Of a stretch of DNA of 64,000 nt, positions 32,653 through 43,000 are shown piece by piece. The first letter of the stretch is position 1. Every line of letters begins with the position of its first letter. The position numbers and the translations under genes were made by a program. Source of the stretch: Seminavis robusta (lineage: Eukaryota > Bacillariophyta > Bacillariophyceae > Naviculales > Naviculaceae); assembly GCA_903772945.1 (NCBI GenBank), contig CAICTM010000450.1, positions 1 to 64,000 of the forward strand, given 5' to 3'. A model generated the notes under the pieces. The model was not told the DNA's origin. It saw only the letters and a list, made by a program, of their open reading frames with translations, and did no database searches.

Positions 32653-34250
32653 CTACCTGTGTGTAGAAATGTGTGCATCTGGGTGCAAGACACGTTTCAG
32701 TTGTATGGACGTTTGGCGTCTCATACTTCTTTCCATCAAAGCTGGAATATACGATTCCTTTGCTTGTGTCCTCACTCTACTAGACCTGCGCACTCCTGGC
32801 GTCTGCTCAGGTGCCGCTTGGGTTTCAACACCCACTCCTGGGATCTGTTCCAGGGGCTTGTGGTCCGTAGTAGGTTCCGGTTCCTCTACCGTTTCGACGA
32901 TGGTTGTGTAACCGGTTCCATTTCGATTTTCGCGTTCAACGATTTCATTCGGTTCGTTGACTATCGATTCGGCGTCGTCGTTGACGTTGTCCTGGGGATC
33001 GTCGGATCATCTTCCATTTCGTCAATGGTTTCAGCATCCGCGTCCAGGTCCTCATCGGTTTGGATCATTGGTATGGGGGTGGTCATTGCTTTCTTCCCCT
33101 TCCACTCCTGTGATCTCGACATCACCAATGGGTCTATTTTTCCGATCAGTAAAAAGAGTAGTTTAGGCTGATCTTTTCCTAATAGATTGACTCTACTATC
33201 ACTGTGTCGGGCATTGGGATCTTGTCCCATGAATGCCGAGTAATTTTCTTGCCGGAGCGAGGCTCATAAATTTGTAGCCTCCTTGCTTATTTCCGCTCGT
33301 TCCCATACAGATGGCCGCCTTTGTGCGTCCTACCATGCTGTTACGGGGCGAGTCTTCCTCTTGCACTGGCAGTAGATCTCCGAACGTCAGGCTCAGGTGC
33401 TTTTTTTAGTCCAGGGACTCTCCCTACATTATCATACGGGGGCTCATTGTCTCGCTGACCCCCCCTTACTTGGAAGTACGCAACTGTTTGACGACTTGAA
33501 CACCAAGTTGACGGTTAATATTTTTGGCATGCGTGTGAACGGTAGGCTATGCCGGACAGCTTTCTTTTTCCTTGACTACCCGGATTCTACGTTTCGATCT
33601 CGGGTACGTGCTCGTTAACTACTGGCAACGTTACTACCGGTCACCCGGCATTGCCATGATGTTGTTGGACAGAGGCTCAAACTCATTGTCCACATGAATG
33701 TCGTGATTCTAAAACCACGAGCCTTGTAGAATCGATAGACCTCCTGACTGCTCTAGGATGGTCTCTAGCTTCCTGTTGGGCAGGTGTCTAGATGTTGTAA
33801 AATCGATTTTACGGCTTAGCGTTAACAGGAACGGAATTCCTGCCACAAAGAAAATGTTCCATCGTTAGGAACACATCCTTGTGTAATTGCAAAAAGTCTC
33901 TCCGCACTTTCATTGCATTGCCTCCACTGCGTTCGGTTTCGTACGAGTGGTCTTGCCTTTCAACGCATCAATATCTTGCCCCATATGGCTTGTGCCGTGT
34001 CGATGTCTTCAACGGTCACTGGGCATTTGCGATTTGATTGCTCATAATCGCCCATCGAAAATCTTTAATCGATGGATAGACGAGTTGCTTATATAGCAGC
34101 TTCGCCCTTGATGCGGCTTTACTTGTCGTTTGCTGAAGCCTTCCTTATTTTCGGCGACAGTATTCACAAGTCTTCCCTTTTTTCCTAGGGTCATGAACGT
34201 GTAATCCTTCACTGTTCATTTCGTATACTACGTCCGGTAGGCCTGGTCTA
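32653..34250 (-). pseudogene. Copia integrase and post-integrase linker, frame-broken
   Basis: Fragments in several frames: CPVTVEDIDTAQAIWGKD and KGKTTRTKPNAVEAM near 34040–33910, RRDFLQLHKDVFLTME near 33900–33850, and HDIHVDNEFEPLS near 33700–33660, containing a conserved integrase Asp. Downstream are MGQDPNARHSDSRVN (33230–33186) and the Arg-rich RRSSRVRTQAKESYIPALM (about 32790–32735), which typically links integrase to RT in these elements. Confidence 0.7.
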
Positions 34251-34309
34251 ATGACTGTGTAGGTTCTTTCGGACAGTCATAGACTATGTTGCAATTCTTG
34301 CGGACATTC

Positions 34310-34545
34310 TTAACAGATAAGTGTTCGTGATTCCTCTTTCATCGAACCATACTCTCTGTTTTGGCCAGCTAACTTGGCTGTGTCTGGACCTTCACTTGCC
34401 TCCGTACTCTTCACTGTAATTGGCGATCGGCTTTCCTGATGCGGTAACCATGTCTTTATTACAGAATAAATCCAACGTGGACTGGTTGTCCAGTAGCTGG
34501 ACTCTCTCATATCTATGTCGTCCAATCCTTTGTGTGGGCGACTAT
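34310..34545 (-). pseudogene. Copia protease remnant
   Basis: One minus frame reads LLDNQSTLDLFCNKDMVTAS (about 34501–34442), the DNQS variant of the aspartic protease active site common in stramenopile copia elements, then ends at an in-frame TGA near 34400. Confidence 0.7.
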
Positions 34546-34694
34546 GCCTTGCTTAGTCGGTTTCTTCGTTTCCGTCTTCGTTCCGTCCGCCGCAAGCGGT
34601 ACGTCGAACGTAAGAAACCTTTCTCGACTTCTTCTCTGACTGCGTGTATGTCAGAGTCGCATCATCCTTTCTGGGTTGTCAATGCTGTCGTCAT

Positions 34695-35423
34695 TTATCT
34701 TGCAGTTGCTATAGTAGTAGGTTCTCTTTGAACGCTACTAGAGCTTTCTTGCTCGACGTGCTGACTTGCTACGCTTGCTCGACCTAGACTTTCATCGTCG
34801 TCTTTGTCTTTATCTTTGTCTTTATTTGTCTTTATTTTCAGGACAGTGCAGGCTGGATGTCCTTTATCGTGGCAGGAAAGCATTCTTTCTCTTTCCATAT
34901 TCTTTATCATGCTCGCGTTTCCCGGCCTTTTCCTCGCCACCACCCCGTCCTCCCCCCTTGTGCTGTCTGAGCAAAGGGCTTCCGTGGGAAGTGGACTGTC
35001 GTGGGGTGTTACTCTTGTTGTTTGTCCAAAGGTGTAATACCTCATGTAATGGGGATAGTTATCAGTGCTTGGCAAAGTCGTCCTCAGTCTGTTTAAGCTT
35101 GTATTTCTGGCTGAACTTTTGTTAAGAAATATAACTATAGTACCGTTCCTCTGCGTATGCCAGACTATCTTCTGGTCTTCGACGCTCAGATCAGCGTATC
35201 TGCGGTGGAGGAGGGTGGCCGTATGCAGCAGCGCTGCGTCGTGTGCTTGGAAATACCCACGGATTTTGAATGTCCTTTTTCGTTGTAAATTTCTCGTGGT
35301 ATTCGGAAGGTAAGGCTCCCTTGGTGGAACAACAGTTGTTTTTCCATGTGAATAATGTTTTGTACACAAATACATTCGGCTGGGCCTGATGTATGGATCA
35401 TTTTGTAGCTCCAGGGGTCGCAT
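34695..35423 (-). pseudogene. Copia Gag segment with zinc-knuckle remnant
   Basis: An open stretch of 242 codons contains MLSCHDKGHPACTVL, a remnant of a CCHC knuckle with a spacing that no longer fits perfectly, followed by a Lys/Asp repeat (KDKDKDKDDD). The rest is not recognisable, as expected for Gag. Confidence 0.5.
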
Positions 35424-36345
35424 TTAACAGACGTCTTCGACCGTGTTCTGCTTCATCTTGTCCTTTAAAAGTCGGGTGCTACTGCCCTAGGATCAAGTTG
35501 AATGCTTTGCCTCTATTTTCTTGTAGTTTTGCCAACCTCGTAAGGTGGGTCTTCATCAGCCCTCCATACTCTTCTCTCTCGAGTCCCCCGAGTTCCTCGT
35601 CCGTGGATCTGCTATGGCTGCAGTGAGGTTGGCTTTTTCATTTTCGAGTTTTTCTTTCTCATCGTTAGTGTGCGTAAGCTACCGAGAGTCGGGTTTCAAT
35701 GACCTCGGCTATCTCGTCTTCCAGTAGTTAGGCTTTTGGTGTTTGGAGACGAAGGTTGTTCTGTTCCGTCGTTCCGCGCGCGTCAAGCCTGTTCCGGTCT
35801 CCTCTGAGTACACCGTGCTACCAACACTGTCTTTTCAGGTTGCGTAGCTCATTGCTTATGTCGTCACCCAACGTTTTTCCAACGTGGAGGACGATCTTCT
35901 CCCATGTTCGTATCATTGGTCTGCCGTTCCAGATCCAGTTGTACCGAAGTTAAACACATGTTGGTCGGGGCTTTGCATGAACCTTTCTGCTGGTTCGGCG
36001 ATGGGCTTGTTCTTCCATGCCTCGTGCTTTGCCGCCTCCTCGGCCAACTCGTCCTTTACCTCTACCGCTCATTGTTATGCTACGGTAGGTGGACTATTTC
36101 AATTCTTTCTTTTTTATTTGGCTACTCTTTATTTTAAGTTCTCGTCCGACTACTTATTCGTCTTATGGCTATGGGGCGATAAACTTCAAATTATACTCCT
36201 GGCTAGGGAGTGTTAAACTATTGCTAGGATCTTGCAAGGTCTGGCGCTATTGCTTCACACTTCGTGCGGTATGCGCCGTTCCGAACCCGTTTCCTTGCTG
36301 GTTGTTTCCTTGGTTGGGTACCCGTCCTTGGTCCCTGCGCTGGCA

Positions 36346-36669
36346 CTATGGCTTTCGCGCTTGTTGTTGGCTTTCTCCTCGCCAAACAACCTTGCCGGTA
36401 ATCCTTGTGGATTCTACCGACGAAACTCTTGCTGCGTCGTTGACTGCAGTCTCCGTCCGATCCGTCCTCGGATCTTCACTCGTTGCGTCGTCGCGATCCG
36501 ATGCGTCGTCGCTGTTGCTGTCGATCGTTCGACAGGCTTCTTCTCTTGTTGCTGTCGATGCTTCGACAGGCTTCTCTTGTTGCGGCGTCGCTATCCGTCC
36601 TCGGATCTCTTGCGTCGTCGCGTTGCCTCCAGTCGTGAAGGGCTTGGTCTCTATCGGTCGTTCTTGCAA
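36346..36669 (-). pseudogene. Putative Gag N-terminal segment
   Basis: An open minus frame near the 5' LTR encodes a polar, Thr/Glu/Arg-rich segment with short internal repeats (EKPVEAS, IDSNSDDASDRDDATSED). Position and polarity fit the beginning of Gag; there is no motif to prove it. Confidence 0.35.
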
Positions 36670-36841
36670 CGGTAGCGTCGTCCTCGACGATCTTCTACTC
36701 GTCGCGTCGTCGCGATCGGCGTTCGGCCGATACTCGCTCTTCTTCCTGCTACCGATTGCTTCGTTGCTACGATAGGCTCCTCTTCACTTCGACTCGATAG
36801 TAGACCACTGCTATTCGTGATAGCAGTCTTTTTCAGTAGTA

Positions 36842-36981
36842 TGTTAGTTGCTCTAAGCTCTCTTCTAGTTTACTGTTGCTATTTGAGATACTACTGAAAA
36901 AGTGGGTGGGCTCTGTATTTCTACTGTGAAATTCTAGTACAGAGGTACAGGGGTTGAATCCCTAATCGCGAATCCCCAACA
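36842..36981 (-). repeat. 5' LTR (140 bp)
   Basis: Identical to 30704–30843. Immediately inside it, on the minus strand, are TACTACTGAAAAAG and the hairpin CTGCTATCACGAATAGCAG. TACTACTGAAAAAG also occurs inside the LTR on the other strand, forming an inverted repeat across the LTR boundary. Confidence 0.95.
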
Positions 36982-36986
36982 GTTGG
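36982..36986 (+). repeat. Target-site duplication, right copy (GTTGG)
   Basis: GTTGG directly follows the right LTR and matches 30699–30703. Confidence 0.95.
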
Positions 36987-37047
36987 GCGATCTGTTGTGG
37001 AAGCCGCCAAGTTTCAGTACTGCGAAGAAGAAGAAGATATTGCGTGA
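36987..37047 (+). pseudogene. Displaced native 3' end of the DNA methyltransferase gene
   Basis: Joining the left flank to this sequence through a single GTTGG continues the methyltransferase frame after EAVG with RSVVEAAKFQYCEEEEDIA and a TGA at 37045–37047. This is the original C-terminus, now separated from its gene by 6.3 kb. It could be restored only if the element were lost or spliced out. Confidence 0.9.
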
Positions 37048-37227
37048 AGGCTCCCTTGAACAGAGGAGGCTTCTATTGCCAGTAGGATTGCAAAAACAGG
37101 ACCACGGCTGCAGTGCAATTATAGTGAGCCTCCTTCACACTGCTTGTCCGTCTTGGGGATTATAGATTGCATGTTCAAGTATTCCAAATATAACATCTCT
37201 AGATAGCTTTTGTGCAAGTCAATGTAA

Positions 37228-39460
37228 TCAATTATGAAGGCAAACCCCAGTATTGTCACAACAGCTCGTGCAGCAACCAGTAGCACACTTTATTGTGGCA
37301 ATTCCAGTTTCTGTATGAGGCAAGCAGTCAGCTACAACCTTGAAGGATGTTCCCTCATCAGCAAAGGCATTTTGGCAGATTGATACTGGAACTGTGCCCG
37401 TTAGGTCATTTCCATTTACCAATACTTGTTGTAACCCGGTCAATGCCTCAATTTCATTGGGAATGGAGCCAAGGAATCTGTTGTTGGCTATATGCAGCCA
37501 CCTGAGATCTGTCAATTGGCCAAGTGATGAACTGATGGCACCGGAAAAGTTGCAATTATTGCCCACAAAGGCGTGAAGGTTTGTGAGTCCAGTGTAGAAC
37601 TCTTCTGGGAGTGTCCCTCGCATGCTGGTGAAGGACAGATCCATTTACTGCAACTGGGTTGCTAGACCAATCTCTGAGGGCAGGGACCCTGAAATACCAG
37701 TTTGAGCCACGGTCAACATTTCCAAACTTGTTAAAAGTCCAATCTCACTTTGTATGATTCCAGTAAGCTTTCATGACAAAACAGCAAGGGAGATGAGCTG
37801 TGACAATAAATAGATTTTTTCAACCAGCTTTAGTCAGTGCAACTTACATGATTTGTTCCAAGACTTAGCCACCTGAGCGAAGCTTGAATGTAGATTTCTT
37901 GTGGCAGGAAACCTGTCAGATCATTGTTGGAGAGGATTAGTATCCTAAGTGGCAATAACCCAATTTCTGATGGAATCGTCCCAGTCAGCCTGTTTGATGA
38001 GATGGCGAGACTGGAAATCTTTGCAGTTTCTTCATTGAGGTTTTCAAACCATCTCGCAGGGATGGTACCGGTGAATTCATTCCCACTCAACACAAGGGAC
38101 TCCAAGCGGTGGCCAGGTTCTTGGAACAACAGTTCTGGAGGTATCACTCCAGTTAGCATGTTCAAAGCTAGATTTAGATTTGTCAGCTGTGGCAGTTGTG
38201 TGATCTTCCATGGGAGAGGTCCATTGAGCCGATTCCGCCCTAAAGAATTCGTGTGCACTTCTTGTAAGGAATCAATGCTGCAATCCCGACGATTTGCCAA
38301 AATGACTTACTCAGAATTGCTGCTTGACTTGCTTCTCTGCGGACTTAATGACTACGCAAGAAACTCCAGCCCACTGGCATTCATGACTGTGCGAGAGCCA
38401 TTGATCACCCCAGATGTGAGATGTTGCCTCACCAGTTTGAGGATCAGGTCTATAGCAAAACTTCAATGATGAGCTCCCATCAGTAGTTGGTGCTGGGTTG
38501 CACTCCTTCCATGGTTGATGTCTGGTAGTTTGGTAGTAGAACAGCACCAGAAGGAACCTCTGAACCAAATTGGGAGCATGAAACTCCAACTGTATTGGAT
38601 CCTGATTGACAATCCAGTCAAAGGCCTTTTGACTTGTTTCCAGCATGAAGTCTGTGAGCTCGTCATTATAGTTTTCTCCGTATTAATTGTTCCACTTGCT
38701 CAAAGTAGTCCTCTCCTAGGATGCTAGTCAGAACACTTTTTATCTTGGGACCTTGGGTAATGTCTCTGATTTTCTTTGTAGGCTGCACAGAAGCACTGCT
38801 CTCATGCAATACGCCAGCCCCACAAATGGAGCCAACAATGATGCCAGCAGTGAGCAAAAGCATGAACACAAAACCTGCAAGACGAAGCTGATATTTCTGT
38901 GTAATGGACTGCCTTGTGTTGGTACCATCTCTAGCAGGACTTGCCACTGCTTGTGGCTGCTCGAGGTCTTCTACAGCTTCTGCCTCCACGAGGCCTGCAT
39001 GATTATCCTGGCCCATGTTGTAGTAACCATTGCCTGACACCGAACCATGAGATTGCCCTGAAGTGCCGGCAATCGCCACAGCTCCAGGAAAAATCCGTTG
39101 CGGTTGTTGGGGTTAAGTATCTGATGAATTCTTTCCCGCATTATTGGCGATATGGAGAACGTTTTGAGGGTCATGTGCAATGGATGCTTCGACGGAAAAA
39201 GAGCCAGAACGATTCAACTCGGCCCAGTTCGCTCCTTCTTGTTCTAGAATCAAGCTCTTTCCAACCTCGCCCACAAGACAGTCCCTCCCAAGCTGGTCGG
39301 TACTGGTAACTTGTGGCGGAACGTCAGTGAAACTCTCAGGTTCCCGCCGCTCCGTCTTTTCTAGTAAGATGGGTAAGTTGCCAACCAAACCAACTGGTTG
39401 CTCATCTGCATTGCCAGTGGCAGCAGCAGCCAAACCTTTTCCATCTTTCGCAGCGTCCAT
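37228..39460 (-). pseudogene. LRR membrane protein pseudogene
   Basis: This is a third copy of the LRR gene family at 44484–47192 and 51342–54005. From a possible ATG at 39460 it encodes an N-terminal polar region, one membrane helix (FVFMLLLTAGIIVGSICGAG, about 38880–38820), the extracellular cap (KAFDWIVNQDP, HECQWAGVSC) and LRRs, with exon boundaries at the same places (LGRNRLNG after an acceptor near 38245; LGTNH|GTAAGT near 37850). It is broken by an in-frame TAA near 39113, a frameshift near 38670, a TGA at the end of exon 1 (about 38311) and a TAA at 37645–37647 where the intact copy has Asp. The C-terminus with the CCTSCCDNTGVCL end is preserved. The damage is slight, so loss of function is fairly recent. 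Confidence 0.8.
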
Positions 39461-40096
39461 CTTGACTTGGTTATAGGGCTCACAACAAGCACAACAGAGA
39501 TTGCAACGGGGGTCTAGACATGCAGTGGGGAGGTTTTCAACCAACGGAGGCCAGCAGACAGAAGAGACGCAATCTAAAGTAGCGGCACGGAAGAACATCT
39601 TGTCAGGCTTTGTCAACAATGTCATCTTCAAGCGGAAGTGGTGTCTGCAAACATGGTTTGATCGTTTGATCAACGCTATGCTCCATACTGGTACCGGTGG
39701 TACCGTACCGAGGCTGTTCAAGGCTGTTCCATGCTGAATTCGAGTTCTCCTTCCTGACCACGAGATTTAAAGGATGGACCCCGTGAGGGCAGTATCCATG
39801 TTTCAAGCCTTATCGTCAGTGTGCGTCAGGCTTCTTTAGTAAGGGGGCCATCAGAGGTCTAAACAACTCAACATCTCAACTGGCTTAATTCCTACAAAAT
39901 TCAGGATTCAATCCAAAGCAGCTCTTCTGTTTTAAATCTTTTGGGGGGGATCTTTCGGTGTGACCATGAGGCCATCAACGAGTGGCAGTATTCTGCAGTC
40001 GTCGCTGGGCATGTCTGGGTTGCGTCGTGCCTTGCATGTTCCCTCAATTGTTGCGTGTCTTTGCTTGCAAGCTAGGATGCATTGCAAGCGACAACC
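39461..40096. other. Divergent spacer between LRR pseudogene and acidic Ubl-LRR gene
   Basis: No further gene. A run of GGTACC-type words lies at 39690–39712. Both 5' ends point away from it, so it may hold two promoters. Confidence 0.5.
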
Positions 40097-43000
40097 ATGG
40101 CTTCGATGGACCCCCCTTCGCCGCACGTGATGGTGAGCTCGGATGATGACGACGACGAGAGCCTTGCTGCTCTGCCCTGTATCAACGATCAAGAGGTGGG
40201 ACAGGAACAACTGCCAAAGCCGGCGATTATTGAGAGCATTGGCGCTGACCCTGACGGCGAACTGTGGGCATCCTCGGCTGATGAAAAGGAGGGCGAAGAG
40301 GTCGAGGGAGAGCCAGGTCCCATGCCTCGGCAGCATCAATCCGATCCACGAGAAACAGAGGATCCGCCTGTAGCCACCGACGATGATGAGTGCGAATCAG
40401 GAGCAAAGGCAGAACCAGAAGAGCTCTTCCACGACAAAAACGACACGTCTTTTGCGGGTCCACCATACGACGATGTCGATGGAAGTGGTGACCGCTCAGA
40501 GGACACAGACACACCACAAGATCCGTCGGTTGATCCAGAAACAATAACAGCCCATTCTTCGGATGCCCCAGGGCTCAAAATCACCACCAAAGACAAGGAA
40601 GCACCAGGATCTGTCATCATCAGATCGACAGCCGACACAGAAGGCCCCACTGCTCGGTTGGATTTACAGTCTTCACCCCAGGATGCGCCTCCTGATGCGG
40701 ATGCAGCAGAGACAGACTCAGTTCACGCCAATGAAGATGATTCTGATTCTGATTCTGTGCCATGCTTGGACAATGACAATGGCAGCAACGTACCTCTAGA
40801 GGATGACGGTGAATACTACGAACAGGTGGCTGATGATGATGATGATGATGAGCACCTGTATCCCACCACTTTGCTGGATGCACCCGGGCATGAAACTACC
40901 ACCAACAGGGATGCTTCCGGCTATGTCATTGTGTGCGCGAGACCCACCATTGATGTTGACATTGTCCTAATGTCGTCTGGAGAACACCATCTTGTCACCA
41001 ATGTAGACTTGGATTCCACCACCATTGGAAGCTTGAAGGAACGCATCCAAAATGAGTTATTTGCGCAACACCACCACAAGAATAAGAAAAAGAAGGAGCA
41101 GCTACCAATGATTCACCTCTACCACTTGGACGAAGCTTCCCGGTTTATTCAATTACGGCAATCATCATTGTCACTCCAACAACAACAACAACAACAAGAA
41201 TGCGACGACGCCCAATTTACCGAATACAACGACGACACCATGGCTCTCAATCAAATCTTTCACTTTTATCGCCAAGACATTCGCACCACGCCCCGCGTCT
41301 ATCTGGCCACCAGTCTCCACATTTACGTGGGAGTGATTGGGAAACCACGCTCATCTTCTACACCACACTCCAACAACATTCCTGCTGCAAATGTGGACCC
41401 GAGGTTTCCTCTGGTTGGAACAGAACTGAGCATTCTCATGCCTGAATCGACCACCATGAAGGTTGCCACCATCCAACAAAAGATTCTCCAAAAGGCCAAT
41501 CTTATTCCAGAGGAATCGTTTCGCCATCGAACCCACTTGGTTTGGTTAGGAAAGAATGTAGGCGAACAGCGAGAATCGATTTCGTGGGAAGATTTGCAAC
41601 ATCAAGATCTGGAGACACTCAAGAATACGTTGTGCTGCGATGGACCATTGTTGAATGTTTGGTTCGATCGTTGGACCATTCAGATTCAAAAGATTTCCAC
41701 TGCGGACCATTGCAATATCAATGTTCCACAAGTGCTGGTGGATCCAACCGATACTGTATCCGACTTGAAAGAAAAGGTTCGCAAACAAGGAGGAATCTCG
41801 TCCACCGCCGATCTCAGGGATGCGTTTCTCGCGTTTGGTGGTCGTCGGTGGAACTATTATAACAACAACAACAACAACAATCGAGGCAATGGAAGCGACA
41901 TCAGTGAAAGTGACAGTGATGACGACGAGGAGGAGGAGGAGCCAGCTGATGAAGATCTGGCCACGATTGGCATGACCGATGGATGCACCGTATATCTGGG
42001 CCATGACCGATACAATCAGGTCCTCCGTGAGGACCAGACAATCAACCGCATCCCCGAACCAGAATTCCGAGGCATCACGTTGGTCCAATTGAGAAAAATC
42101 GCCACGGCCATTGTCCTTCGGTGTCAATCCGAGGGCTGGAGGCGAATCAACAATCACGACGACGATACCAGCAAAGGCAAGCTGCTTGCCCCAGAAGAGG
42201 TTACCTTCCAAGATCTAAATCATTATTTCGTTCTCCCCGTGACGAAGCAGCACAACTGCAGTTACGTGGAGCTTGTGACGACGCGGATTGAGGAAACAAG
42301 GCCAGACATTTTCTGTTGTCATTGGATGGGTGGGAGCGTGTTGGATTGTCTGGCATCTTTGGAACAGCATACATACGATCGGAACTTCTCTCCGTATTCC
42401 CGATACTGGATCGACGTCTTTGCTATCGGCCCTCGCGACAACGACAACAACAGGATCAGTACTATTTATCGAGCCGTGCATCAGTCACAGAGAGGATCAA
42501 TCGTGGTCCTGGACAACGATTTGGCTTGCTTTCGCCAAATCTGGAACGTTTTTGCAACGCATGTGGCTTTTGCCGAAATGAAAGTCAAGCGAACGACAAA
42601 CGATGACGGCGAATACTTCTATGATGTCTACGCGGTTGCGCAAGACTCCAAAGGAGTTCGTTGCGCTGTTGGCATGACCGACGGGCTGGTGGCGGCAGAC
42701 AAATACAAGAAGGATGCCAAAGGCAAACTGAATACGAATAGACCGCTGGAAGGTCATCAATCCACATTGGCAAAATCTCGGAGGCTGTCCACGTTCCCGC
42801 TGCAGTTGTGCGAAAAGGCTCTCGGCTTGCACTTGGAGCGCGCGGAAGCAACAACATCGAGTGACAAGAAGAGAGTGTTGAACGCGATCATTGCTGGACC
42901 CGTGGTGAGACCAACAGCAGATTTCTTTTTGACAGAATCGCTCTTTTCTGGCGCCGAAGAACCCGCAGTTCCTCCAGAGTCTCACGACGCATACGACAAA

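Larger units (their letters stand above)
30704..36981 (-). mobile_element. Ty1/copia LTR retrotransposon, internally degenerate
   Basis: The 6278-bp element is bounded by identical 140-bp direct repeats beginning TGTTAG and ending CCAACA, and by the 5-bp duplication GTTGG. Internal coding remnants read right to left on the minus strand in the order Gag, zinc-knuckle-like segment, protease, integrase, reverse transcriptase, RNase H. RT-before-RNase H with integrase upstream defines Ty1/copia. The reading frame is broken many times by frameshifts and stops, so it cannot make its own Pol. Identical LTRs nevertheless mean that it inserted recently, suggesting that a defective copy was mobilised by another element's proteins. 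Confidence 0.93.
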
